Part shown: positions 46,741-54,356 of the stretch, piece after piece | How positions within the stretch are numbered: the stretch's first letter is position 1 | Layout: every line of letters starts with the position of its first letter | Source of the DNA: Nitrospirota bacterium | Lineage (GTDB): Bacteria > Nitrospirota > Nitrospiria > Nitrospirales > Nitrospiraceae | Reading direction: 5' to 3' | Assembly (NCBI GenBank): GCA_026387665.1 | Contig: JAPLLG010000009.1 | Coordinates: forward strand, 1 to 64,000 | DNA: 64,000 nucleotides | Program-made: the position numbers and the translations under genes | Notes under the pieces: generated by a model | The model's input: only the letters and a program-made list of their open reading frames with translations | Database searches by the model: none | Told to the model about the DNA's origin: nothing

Positions 46741-48360
46741 ATGAGAGAGAAGAACTACGACGCGATCATCGTTGGTGCCGGTCACAACGGACTCGTGACT
46801 GCCTGCTACCTGGCCAAGGCTGGCTGGAAGGTGCTGATGCTGGAGCGACGCTATATCGTCGGCGGCGCTTGCGTGACGGAAGAAACCTTCCCCGGCTTCA
46901 AGGTCTCCACTGCGTCGTATGTGAACAGCCTCTTCCGCAAGGAGATCATCAAGGATCTCGGCCTTGAATCCTACGGGCTGAAAATTCTGGAACGTAATCC
47001 CTCCTCCTTCACGCCCTTCCCCGATGGCCGCCATCTCTTGCTCGGTCCCGATCCGGCACTGAACCATCGACAGATTGCCAAGTTCAGCCTCAAGGACGCG
47101 AACGCCTATCCGGCGTACGAGGCCATGCTCGAACGGATGGCCACGGTCCTCGAACCGCTGCTGACCATGAGCCCGCCCAATCTGGCAAATCCAGGACTGC
47201 GAGACCTCTGGACGCTCTATCAAGCGGGCAAGCCGTTTCAAGCCATGGGGCCAGCCATGAGCGAAGCTTTTGAAATTCTCACCGCCCCGGCCAGGCAGAT
47301 TCTGGATCGCTGGTTTGAATCGGAGGAGCTCAAGGCGACGCTCGCGACCGATGCCATCATCGGCGCGATGGCTTCTCCCTCGACGCCTGGCACCGCCTAC
47401 GTCCTCTTCCACCATGTGATGGGTGAGACAAACGGAAAGCGAGGAGTCTGGGGCTATGTGCAGGGAGGCATGGGAAGAATCACGCAATCATTAGCGGCAG
47501 CAGCCCGTGATCTGAAGGTCGAGATCCGTTGCGAATCTGAGGTGGCAAAGATCCTCGTCAAGGACGGCAGGGTCCTGGGCGTTTCCCTCGCCAACGGAGA
47601 GGACTGTCACGCGCCGGTCGTGGCCAGCAATGCCGATGCGCAGGTGACCTTTACCCGTTTGCTGGACGCGCAGCAGCTTCCAGCAGAATTCTCCGAGGCC
47701 GTCAGCCGCATCAATTACGAAAGCGCGTCGCTGAAAATCAATGTGGCCCTGAGTGAGTTGCCGAACTTTCTGGCCTGCCCTGGCCTGGAGCCAGGCCCAC
47801 AGCATCGCGGCACCATCCACATCAGCCCGGACCTGGATTACATCGAGCGGGCCTTCGACGAGGCGAAATATGGGCAGCCGTCGCAACGGCCCATTCTGGA
47901 ATGCACGATCCCCTCGGTCGTCGATCCCACCGTGGCCCCGCCCGGCCAACATCTCATGTCGATGTTCGTGCAGTACGCCCCTTACAAATTGCGTGGCGCG
48001 ACCTGGGACGATCTGCGTGAAAGTTTCGCCGATCGCTGCTTCGCCGTCCTGAACGACTATGCGCCGAACTTTCAGCGCTCCGTCCTCGCCAGGCAAGTGT
48101 TGACGCCGCTCGATCTCGAACGGACCTTCAATCTGACCGGCGGGAATATCTTTCAAGGAGCCATGACGCTCAATCAGCTCTTTGCCTGCCGGCCTGTGCC
48201 GGGATTCGCCAACTACCGCACCCCGATCACAGGGCTCTACCTCTGTGGAGCCGCAGCCCATCCAGGCGGAGGAGTCATGGGCATCGCCGGCGCAAATGCC
48301 GCAAGAGAAATTCTCTCATCCACCTCGTCGCTTTCGAGACTCGTGAAGCGTATCTCGTGA
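46741..48360 (+). CDS. CrtI-like FAD-dependent oxidoreductase (phytoene desaturase superfamily)
   Basis: 539 residues. FAD-binding GAGHNGLVTACYLAKAGWKVLMLERR followed by IVGGACVTEE at the N-terminus, and the C-terminal CrtI signature NYRTPITGLYLCGAAAHPGGGVMGIAGANAA. Similar to the pyridine nucleotide-disulfide/NAD(P)-FAD oxidoreductases of the CrtI/CrtN/retinol saturase group; no crtB or crtE lies nearby, so a carotenoid role is not shown. ATG at 46741. The last five codons and the stop (GTGAAGCGTATCTCGTGA) coincide with the left arm of a family C repeat. Confidence 0.88.
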   Translation: MREKNYDAIIVGAGHNGLVTACYLAKAGWKVLMLERRYIVGGACVTEETFPGFKVSTASYVNSLFRKEIIKDLGLESYGLKILERNPSSFTPFPDGRHLLLGPDPALNHRQIAKFSLKDANAYPAYEAMLERMATVLEPLLTMSPPNLANPGLRDLWTLYQAGKPFQAMGPAMSEAFEILTAPARQILDRWFESEELKATLATDAIIGAMASPSTPGTAYVLFHHVMGETNGKRGVWGYVQGGMGRITQSLAAAARDLKVEIRCESEVAKILVKDGRVLGVSLANGEDCHAPVVASNADAQVTFTRLLDAQQLPAEFSEAVSRINYESASLKINVALSELPNFLACPGLEPGPQHRGTIHISPDLDYIERAFDEAKYGQPSQRPILECTIPSVVDPTVAPPGQHLMSMFVQYAPYKLRGATWDDLRESFADRCFAVLNDYAPNFQRSVLARQVLTPLDLERTFNLTGGNIFQGAMTLNQLFACRPVPGFANYRTPITGLYLCGAAAHPGGGVMGIAGANAAREILSSTSSLSRLVKRIS

Positions 48361-48393
48361 CGCGTCGTTCGTTTTCCGATTCGGACGTTTCAC
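48343..48393. repeat. Family C hairpin over the CrtI-like gene stop
   Basis: GTGAAGCGT (48343-48351) pairs with ACGTTTCAC (48385-48393), one G-T pair. The unit GTGAAGCGTATCTCG...TTCGGACG is shared with the copy at 58858-58894. Confidence 0.75.
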
Positions 48394-48813
48394 GTCTCAC
48401 CTCTCACGAACGCCACGGCCTCTGCCAGCCTGCCACCAGCCTCACCTTTTCCCCTCTTGACGGGGTTATGGCCCAAGCGTAACGTAAAGGTGTCCTGTCG
48501 AACCGCCTCATGGTAGTAGGTGGTAGCCATGGTCCTCCTTGGGAAACAGATCCAACGGTGCGACCCTGCCAGTTGTAACCTTCGTACTAATCGCGCACTT
48601 TCCAACGATATAGCCCGCTTGTCTCGCGAGGGAACTCCTGCGCGCACGCTCCGTCACGCGCTCACAGCATCCCCGTCTCTCGCACCCTCATTCAACAGAA
48701 CGGACCGAACAAGTCCGCCGTCACTCACTCAACGCGGTATTACGTCACTCGAGCTGGACGACCCGCGGAAATTGACCGCTCGCCGAATGGCCCGAGACAA
48801 CCAGGAGGTCGTT
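48394..48813. other. Intergenic leader region without recognised gene
   Basis: About 420 nt between the CrtI-like gene and the 317-residue membrane protein. In-frame codons run into the next gene from 48520, but that stretch has no protein-like character and a strong ribosome site (AGGAGG) sits just before 48814, so it is treated as untranslated leader. Confidence 0.55.
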
Positions 48814-49767
48814 ATGTCCTACAAATACACCACCATCGATGTCATCGTGGGTGTGGGCATGTGCGCCATCGTCTTCGGCGCACTCCTGTTTTTTGTCGCA
48901 GCCACGGGAACATTCCAGGTCGCCCCGATCTCGTATACGCCGATTGAGCAATCGACGGAGATGCTGGCCGGCATGGCCATGCTCCAACCAGCGCTCGGGC
49001 AAGCCATCGTCGAGCGTGAACTCCTGGAGCGCCGAACCAGCCAGGGCATGGCAGGTGCCATCGCCCTGTGGAACAAGGCGACCCTGGCCCAGCAGAATCT
49101 GGAATCCCTCCCCGGCGGACCGTTCGGAGCGGTCCGCCGCGACGCAATCACCGTCCCGGACGATCATGCAGCCCGCATCCAGACCGTCATGGGCCGGGAG
49201 ATCGTGAATTTCACAAAACGTGGCATTCAGAGTGGGCTGTTGTCTGCCGATCGATACCGCTCCCGATACAACAGCCTCATGATTCACAGAAGCGACGCCA
49301 GAGCGCAGCGGCGCGATATCGAGTTTGCCTCGACCTGGCAGGCGACGCTTGGGCGCGGGATTGTCGAAGCGGCCCAGAACTACAGACGCCTGAGCGCGTC
49401 GATCCAGGAGCAGCTGGGTAGCGCGATTCTGCAGATGACGCATCTGCAAGCCACGCGCGAAGAAAGCCGGGCCGCGAACCAATATCAACTGGCCAGCTTA
49501 ATCACCGCAGCCGTTCGCACCGGGGCCCTGGCGGATCGGATCGAGCTGCTCGCCGCAGCAGAGCCCAAGGCCAAACCGGCAGTGGTGGCCTCTCAGGACA
49601 CAGCCTCCCTGCCGCAGGTCCCGATGGGCGTCCTGATTGCAGCCGCGCTCGGATTAGCCGCGGTATTTTTCGGAGGACTCACGATGGCCGGATCGCTGCG
49701 GGAGCGGAAAGCGATGGCAGAGATGAACCGTAACAATGCCCGGTGGGTCTATCGCACCGCGGCGTAA
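48814..49767 (+). CDS. Membrane-anchored helical protein of unknown function
   Basis: 317 residues. A hydrophobic segment near 9-32 (TIDVIVGVGMCAIVFGALLF) and another near 270-292 (VPMGVLIAAALGLAAVFFGG) bracket a long, Gln/Arg/Ala-rich helical region that would be periplasmic. The C-terminal RERKAMAEMNRNNARWVYR is cytoplasmic. AGGAGG lies 6 nt before the ATG and a terminator follows the stop. No family recognised. The layout is like a two-membrane-span spacer or chemoreceptor-like stalk without signalling domain. Confidence 0.75.
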   Translation: MSYKYTTIDVIVGVGMCAIVFGALLFFVAATGTFQVAPISYTPIEQSTEMLAGMAMLQPALGQAIVERELLERRTSQGMAGAIALWNKATLAQQNLESLPGGPFGAVRRDAITVPDDHAARIQTVMGREIVNFTKRGIQSGLLSADRYRSRYNSLMIHRSDARAQRRDIEFASTWQATLGRGIVEAAQNYRRLSASIQEQLGSAILQMTHLQATREESRAANQYQLASLITAAVRTGALADRIELLAAAEPKAKPAVVASQDTASLPQVPMGVLIAAALGLAAVFFGGLTMAGSLRERKAMAEMNRNNARWVYRTAA

Positions 49768-49806
49768 CACAGGAGGAGAAGCAGAGAAGGGAGGCCGGTC
49801 CCTCAC

Positions 49807-49845
49807 AGGGGCGTGCCGGAGATCAAACCCCGGCACGCCCCTTTG
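49807..49845 (+). terminator. Rho-independent-like terminator
   Basis: Perfect 13-bp stem AGGGGCGTGCCGG/CCGGCACGCCCCT (49807-49819, 49830-49842) followed by TTG TTC after the membrane protein gene. Confidence 0.85.
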
Positions 49846-49848
49846 TTC

Positions 49849-49917
49849 GTGAAACGTGAAACGTAAAGCGTGAAACGTTTCGGAAGAAGAGCGCTCGGCA
49901 GTCCTACGTTTCACACA
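49849..49917. repeat. Family C repeat with tandem arms over the tag stop codon
   Basis: GTGAAACGT occurs in near-tandem (49849, 49856, 49870 approximately) and its complement ACGTTTCAC at about 49907-49915. The right arm contains the TGA stop of the minus-strand tag gene (49911-49913). Confidence 0.65.
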
Positions 49918-50504
49918 GATGGCGCGCGCAGAAAACAATCGCTCGCATGATCGTTCACCAGACCTGCCGCTTGCAGATAGGCATAGATGATCGTGCTGCC
50001 GACGAAACGAAACCCGCGCTTCTTGAGATCCTTCGAAAGTGTATCGCTGACTGCGTTCGTGGCGGGCACCTCTGCCATCCTGGTCCAGCGATTGACGATC
50101 GGCTCACCGCCGACGAATGACCAGACATAGACATCGAATGAACCGAATTCCTCCTGGACCGCAAGAAAGGCCTGCGCATTGGTCACAGCCGAATCGATCT
50201 TGAGCCGGTTGCGGATGATCCCGGGATTCTTGAGCAACAGGGCTTTCCTCTTCGCCGTGAATCGCGCCACCTTCTTCGGGTCGAACTTCGCAAATGCCTT
50301 CCGATAACCTTCCCGCCGCAGCAAGATCGTTTCCCAAGTAAGGCCGGCCTGCGCGCCTTCCAGAATCAGCATCTCGAAATGTTTCCGGTCATCGTGAATC
50401 GGCATGCCCCACTCTTGGTCATGATAGATAATGAAATGAGGCTTGGCCCCAACCCACCCACAGCGAGTTTTATTGTCGACAATCGGACGAACAGGTTTGG
50501 GCAT
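49911..50504 (-). CDS. tag: DNA-3-methyladenine glycosylase I
   Basis: 197 residues. Tag pattern RCGWVGAKPHFIIYHDQEWGMP, FEMLILEGAQAGLTWETIL, then FRFVGSTIIYAYLQAAGLVNDH and the zinc-snap ligands in HASDCF. It removes 3-methyladenine from alkylated DNA. Start ATG at 50504 preferred; another ATG lies four codons upstream and neither has a clear ribosome site. Confidence 0.96.
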   Translation of the reverse strand: MPKPVRPIVDNKTRCGWVGAKPHFIIYHDQEWGMPIHDDRKHFEMLILEGAQAGLTWETILLRREGYRKAFAKFDPKKVARFTAKRKALLLKNPGIIRNRLKIDSAVTNAQAFLAVQEEFGSFDVYVWSFVGGEPIVNRWTRMAEVPATNAVSDTLSKDLKKRGFRFVGSTIIYAYLQAAGLVNDHASDCFLRAPSV

Positions 50505-50624
50505 CAATACAACCATCGGCTCAGAACACAGCCGCCTTCTACTTCAGATGAACGGGAATAAACCATTTCAGTCTCATGCGACCGAAGTCGGTCCGCGCAT
50601 GGGAAACAGCAGGAGCCCGCTCCC

Positions 50625-50834
50625 GCAGGCTGCTCAAAATGTTCGTCCAGCAAGGCCGCAGGCGAGCAATCAACGATGGTCCTTCCAAGCTTGCTCGTTA
50701 CGTTATCCTAGGATGGCCCGGATGAGTCCCCCACTGCGCGCGTCCAACGAGGGTCTTCTGAGACCGCGCGTTGCGCGAGCACAGGGGACTCACCGGGCCA
50801 TCCCCCCCTGCTGGCGGGCATTTTCAGCAGCCTG
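50625..50834. repeat. Palindromic repeat family A, copy 8, with family B and another unit inside
   Basis: A-type ends GCAGGCTGCTCAAAATG and CATTTTCAGCAGCCTG with TTCGTCCAGCAAGGCCGCAG. Inside lies AGCTTGCTCGTTACGTTATCC (also found just outside A7 at 17164) and a complete B element with arms GGATGGCCCGG/CCGGGCCATCC and core GCGCGCGTCCAACGAGGGTC. It ends exactly at the stop of the hydrolase gene. Confidence 0.88.
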
Positions 50835-51365
50835 TTAGGCCCTGAATTGTTGCAGCAGCGCATAGCCCTCAGCCCATGCCCCATGCCCGCTGTCTGCGTT
50901 GATGTGTCCTGCCTGGCCGATATCGACGAACGCGCTCCCCCAGGCATCCGCACAGTCTTTAGCATGGGCCAGCGAGCCGAACGAATCGTTCGTGCTGGCG
51001 ACCACCAGGCTCCGAAAGGCGAAGGGCTCCATCGGCACAGACTCAAATCCACGAGCCGTAGCAGGAAAGCACTCGCTCTGCGGATCCGGCACCGCCACGA
51101 GAAACGCGCCCTTCAGAACGAGCGTCGAGCGCTGCGCCCAATGGGCCACCAGGAGACAGGCGAGGCTATGGGCCACGAGTACGGGAGGAGCAGGACAGGC
51201 CTTCACGGCAGCATCCAGCGTGCGGACCCAATCGTCACAGACGGGATTGTCCCAATGGCCCAGATCCACGCGCTGCCAATCGGGATGGCGCAAGCCCCAA
51301 AGCGTTTGCCAATGTTGCGGCCCGGAGTTACCGAAGCCGGGCAGGATGAGCACAGGCGGTATCAT
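50835..51365 (-). CDS. RBBP9/YdeN family serine hydrolase
   Basis: 176 residues, compact alpha/beta hydrolase. Nucleophile Ser in VAHSLAC, the Asp in STNDSFGS and catalytic His in GHINADSGHGAW, with the family start VLILPGFGNSGPQHWQ. Substrate unknown for nearly all members. ATG at 51365 with a weak ribosome site. Codes on the same strand as the DUF3365 protein, 38 nt downstream of it. Confidence 0.92.
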   Translation of the reverse strand: MIPPVLILPGFGNSGPQHWQTLWGLRHPDWQRVDLGHWDNPVCDDWVRTLDAAVKACPAPPVLVAHSLACLLVAHWAQRSTLVLKGAFLVAVPDPQSECFPATARGFESVPMEPFAFRSLVVASTNDSFGSLAHAKDCADAWGSAFVDIGQAGHINADSGHGAWAEGYALLQQFRA

Positions 51366-51403
51366 AGGATCACGGTGATGATGAAGCGCGATAGGCGGAA
51401 TTG

Positions 51404-52051
51404 TTAGCGAACCCAGGGAGCAGGCACCGTCGGATTCGGGATCGCCCGCTCGATCGGTCCCACTGGCCGTCTGGACGGCTCCGGTCCCAGAGGGAGCCCT
51501 TCCGGCGAGGCATTCCGATTGAGACGGACGATGATGCCGCCCATCACATCCCAGCGGCGAAAATTCTGGCGTGGCGCCTGCGGGTGCTGATTATGGCAAT
51601 CCACGCAGGACTGAACGATCGCGAGATCCGCCGAGATGGCTTTGAACTGATCACCGTCCACGAAACTGAGCACGCGCACATCGCGATTCTTCTCCAACTG
51701 AACGAGCGCATCGCTTTCGGCAAGAGTCCTGGGACGATTCGCAGGATTGAGCGGGCTCAGGCCGATCAAGCCCATTTCAAACCCGTTCACTTGCGCGGCA
51801 GCCGATTTCACAAATTGAGCCGGAAGCGGCATGAAGTGCGAATCCTTCTGCCAGTCTTCCTTCGGCACGACCCCGCTTTCCCTCAGATGCTCGACCACGT
51901 CCAGCACATAGGCCGTGCGAAACGCCTTGACGATTTCCAGGATGTACCGGGCCGTCTGATCGAACGTAGGATCAGCCGCCTTGGCGGACCAGGCGAAGAG
52001 GGTGAGACCGACAGACAGGACAAGGATGAGAACCGGGCGACCGAAGTTCAA
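51404..52051 (-). CDS. Periplasmic single-heme DUF3365 protein, second copy
   Basis: 215 residues. Signal peptide (VLILVLSVGLTLFAWSAKA), then the DUF3365 domain with LPAQFVKSAA, GLIGLSPLNPANRP and heme site CVDCHNQH near 165, ending WDVMGGIIVRL. A Pro-rich tail of 35 residues is unique to this copy. The start is probably TTG at 52051, which has AGGAGG five nt upstream; no ATG fits. A paralogue (35793-36386) lies in a kinase cluster. This one has no kinase neighbour. Confidence 0.88.
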   Translation of the reverse strand: MNFGRPVLILVLSVGLTLFAWSAKAADPTFDQTARYILEIVKAFRTAYVLDVVEHLRESGVVPKEDWQKDSHFMPLPAQFVKSAAAQVNGFEMGLIGLSPLNPANRPRTLAESDALVQLEKNRDVRVLSFVDGDQFKAISADLAIVQSCVDCHNQHPQAPRQNFRRWDVMGGIIVRLNRNASPEGLPLGPEPSRRPVGPIERAIPNPTVPAPWVR

Positions 52052-52236
52052 TCGAACCTCCTACAGCAACAGCCAAACCAGCAGAATGCGAAGCCTCACG
52101 AGGACGGGCACAACCTAGCCGATTCGACTTTAGCCGTCAACCATGCAGGCCAGAAGCCAATTCAACGTGTCCCTACTTTTTGTTTACGCGAAGAATTTGA
52201 TAGTGCCACACGTGTGGCCGACAGGAAAATACTCCC

Positions 52237-52362
52237 GCAGGCTGCTCAAACAGTTCGTCCAGCAAGGCCGCAGGCGAATCGAAACCGGAGGCGTACCCTT
52301 GGGGTACGTTGAGGATTTCGATGAGCCGAGAACGACGCTGGCGGGCTGTTTCAGCAGCCTGC
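52237..52362. repeat. Palindromic repeat family A, copy 6
   Basis: Arms GCAGGCTGCTCAAACAG and CTGTTTCAGCAGCCTGC around the standard centre (GGCGTACCCTTGGGGTACG). Ends 2 nt before the stop of the next minus-strand gene. The 185 nt between it and the DUF3365 start show no gene. Confidence 0.92.
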
Positions 52363-52364
52363 CT

Positions 52365-52745
52365 CTAGCAGGGGATGTTGACGGCCGGATCGCATAACAC
52401 CGGCGGAATCACTGGCGGGCGCATGTACTTGCCTGATGGATCCTGGGAGCCCATCGATCCCTTGATCGGCGGGCCGCCTGGCATTCCTGGGAGTCCCTGC
52501 CCGGCAGAACCAAACCGCTTCCCGACACTTGAACTCGCCGAGGAGCCAACTCCGGGAACCGGCACCGATGTCGGCCCGCCTGTGGAAACTCCGACGCCGG
52601 ACGTAACCGGTGGCAGAGCAGCTTGCGGAGTCTGACCCGCCTGATTTTGAACAGTAGGAGGAGTCGGCGTTTGCGGCGGCGCCTGCGCCCCACAAGGAAC
52701 AGCGAGCAGGACCAACAAAGCAGCCAACGCGAGAGAGTGCTTCAT
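52365..52745 (-). CDS. Small exported proline-rich protein
   Basis: 126 residues. Signal peptide MKHSLALAALLVLLAVPCGA, then PQTPTPPTVQNQAGQTPQ and a low-complexity Pro/Gly/Ser mature part ending in MRPPVIPPVLCDPAVNIPC with two cysteines that could form a disulfide. No family recognised. An in-frame ATG 11 codons upstream is less likely since the signal peptide starts at 52745. Confidence 0.65.
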   Translation of the reverse strand: MKHSLALAALLVLLAVPCGAQAPPQTPTPPTVQNQAGQTPQAALPPVTSGVGVSTGGPTSVPVPGVGSSASSSVGKRFGSAGQGLPGMPGGPPIKGSMGSQDPSGKYMRPPVIPPVLCDPAVNIPC

Positions 52746-52812
52746 GGGACCAAACATTCTCGAAAAAAAGATCGACATGGAAGGATTCTAACGAGACAGG
52801 CGCAACCAAGCA

Positions 52813-52820
52813 ATCCCGCA
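52813..52820. repeat. Target-site duplication, left copy
   Basis: ATCCCGCA directly left of the transposon; identical octamer at 55253-55260. Confidence 0.93.
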
Positions 52821-52839
52821 GGTAGTGGGTCAGTTTGAA
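52821..52839 (+). repeat. Terminal inverted repeat, left
   Basis: GGTAGTGGGTCAGTTTGAA, 19 of 19 identical to the complement of the right end. Confidence 0.93.
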
Positions 52840-52850
52840 AAGCCATGATC

Positions 52851-52885
52851 TTGAGAATGCTTAAGCGGTCAGGTATGATGGCCGA
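52851..52885 (+). promoter_or_regulatory. Left-end promoter with operator-like sequence in the spacer
   Basis: -35 TTGAGA (52851-52856), 17-nt spacer, -10 TATGAT (52874-52879). The 20 nt from 52857 to 52876 match the palindrome of the transposase promoter at 16 positions. Predicted transcription start falls on the ATG of the 86-residue gene. Confidence 0.75.
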
Positions 52886-53146
52886 ATGAAAAAGAAACCA
52901 TCTAAAGATGTCAACGTCACAGCATTTGAGATTTTACAGGCTGTGACTGGCGAGCCTGCCGATTCGTCCCATAATGGGAAACCTGCCAAGAAGAAAGACC
53001 TGCAGGATAAGAACCCTGCCGCTGTCGCTTTGGGTCGTTTAGGTGGACTCAAGGGCGGCAAAGCAAGAGCCAGCAAGCTTTCCCCAAATAAACGCAAACA
53101 GATAGCTAAAAAGGCTGCAAATGCACGATGGTCAAAGGATCGTTAA
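52886..53146 (+). CDS. Small basic passenger protein with GRLGGLKGGKARA motif
   Basis: 86 residues, strongly basic (Lys-rich N- and C-termini). The C-terminal half has the pattern NPAAVALGRLGGLKGGKARA, LSPNKRKQIAKKAANARW, a motif seen in many small bacterial proteins of unknown function, probably nucleic-acid binding. There is no ribosome binding site: the -10 box ends 6 nt before the ATG, so the mRNA is likely leaderless. Its stop codon lies within the operator array of the next gene. Confidence 0.72.
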   Translation: MKKKPSKDVNVTAFEILQAVTGEPADSSHNGKPAKKKDLQDKNPAAVALGRLGGLKGGKARASKLSPNKRKQIAKKAANARWSKDR

Positions 53147-53193
53147 TCGTAACGATAATATCGTTTGACTACTAACGATAAATGCGCTACTAT
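53139..53193 (+). promoter_or_regulatory. Promoter with four operator half-sites upstream of the HTH-P63C gene
   Basis: -35 TTGACT (53165-53170), 17-nt spacer, -10 TACTAT (53188-53193). Half-sites ATCGTTA (53139), TAACGAT (53150), ATCGTTT (53160) and TAACGAT (53173) alternate in orientation, forming two inverted pairs that cover the -35 box. Likely bound by a dimeric HTH repressor, perhaps the gene's own product. Confidence 0.78.
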
Positions 53194-53225
53194 TCCTCCT
53201 GGCGGTTCACCTAGGAGGGGTAAAT

Positions 53226-54323
53226 ATGGCGGCCTCAAGTGCGATCATTGATCGATTCGGTGGGCAATCAGCACTCGCAAAGCTGTTAGGCAAACGACAA
53301 AGCACCATCCAGCATTGGTACGCCAACGGGATTCCCTCTAAATGGCAAAAACCCCTCCTTGAATTAGCCAAAAAACAAGCGATTAGCCTGCAGCCCCATG
53401 ATTTCTTTGACGATGCGCCTACCGAGAAAAGCAATCCGTCAAAGATTCCGCATGCAACCCACTGGGGAGAGTTGCAAATAGGAGAGGATCACTTGCCCTG
53501 CTATGTATTAGAGACAGGGGAGCGAGTCTTCAGTTTGAAAGGAATGGTAGTAGGGCTGATCGGCACCGAAGGGGGACAGCTCTCCGAGTACATCAAAGTC
53601 CAGAGCCTAAGGCCATTCTTACCTTTGGAATTAGTCCCTGGAGAAGGGGATCAAATTCCCGCTCTCATCAAGTTCGATACCGGCAACAAATCCTTCGCAA
53701 AATACTCATGGGGTCTGCCTGTCGAAAAGTTCATGGATCTGTGCGTTGCCTACTCTACGGCTTTAGAGAAAGCGGAGCTGACCGAGCGCCAGAGATCAAC
53801 TGCAGCTAAAGCCAATTCTTTTCTTAGGGCATGCGCTAAAGTTGGTGTTGTTGCCTTGGTCGATGAGGTCACGGGTTATCAATATGAGCGTGCTCAAGAT
53901 GCCCTGCAATTCAAGTTAAAGTTATATCTTGAAGACGAAATGAGGAAATGGGAGAAGACATTTCCTGACCAATTATGGGTTGAGTTTGGTCGTCTTACAA
54001 AATGGCAAGGATCTGTGACGCAACGCCCAAAATATTGGGGCAAGCTGGTTATGGAATTGGTTTATGGGTATCTAGACAAAGATGTGGCGGATTGGTTGAG
54101 GGCGCATGCACCGAAACCCAGCCATGGACAGAACTATCACCAATGGCTGAGCAATCAATATGGTCTAAAGCGGCTTACAGAACATGTTTGGATGCTGATA
54201 GGAATGGCAACGGCATGCGAATCAATGCCAGAGCTGAGACAGAAAATGGCCGAAAGATTTGGGCGCCATCCCGTACAAATCATGCTCTATCTTCCACCGT
54301 CAGAGGAATCTAGGTCAGCGTAA
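53226..54323 (+). CDS. HTH (YdaS/Cro-like) and P63C-domain passenger protein
   Basis: 365 residues. Residues 4-60 are a Cro/YdaS-like HTH (DRFGGQSALAKLLGKRQSTI, HWYANGIPSKWQ, LQPHDFF). A middle region (80-230, GLIGTEGGQLSEYIKVQSLR) leads to the phage-associated P63C domain (about 235-350: TFPDQLWVEFGRLTKW, RPKYWGKLVMELVYGYL, HQWLSNQYGLKRLTEHVWML, KMAERFG). P63C is of unknown function. AGGAGGGG ribosome site. AT-richer than flanking genes. A role as transposon regulator is inferred from the HTH and operators. Confidence 0.85.
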   Translation: MAASSAIIDRFGGQSALAKLLGKRQSTIQHWYANGIPSKWQKPLLELAKKQAISLQPHDFFDDAPTEKSNPSKIPHATHWGELQIGEDHLPCYVLETGERVFSLKGMVVGLIGTEGGQLSEYIKVQSLRPFLPLELVPGEGDQIPALIKFDTGNKSFAKYSWGLPVEKFMDLCVAYSTALEKAELTERQRSTAAKANSFLRACAKVGVVALVDEVTGYQYERAQDALQFKLKLYLEDEMRKWEKTFPDQLWVEFGRLTKWQGSVTQRPKYWGKLVMELVYGYLDKDVADWLRAHAPKPSHGQNYHQWLSNQYGLKRLTEHVWMLIGMATACESMPELRQKMAERFGRHPVQIMLYLPPSEESRSA

Positions 54324-54356
54324 GTTGCTGAAATAATGATGTCTGCAGGCAGCCTA

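Noticed and set aside
46741-48360. Carotenoid gene cluster
   Set aside because: Only one CrtI-like oxidoreductase is present; no phytoene synthase, GGPP synthase or cyclase nearby, so a carotenoid role cannot be claimed.
48520-48813. N-terminal extension of the 317-residue membrane protein
   Set aside because: Composition is not protein-like and the AGGAGG site directly precedes 48814.
5456-52362. Repeated units as a CRISPR array
   Set aside because: Copies are kilobases apart, 125 nt long with internal palindromes, and no cas gene is present.
18296-52397. A recurrent peptide YVEDFDEPRTKL in several open frames, as if a protein family
   Set aside because: It is the translation of the centre of family A repeats. 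The frames lack ribosome sites and the DNA palindrome explains the similarity.
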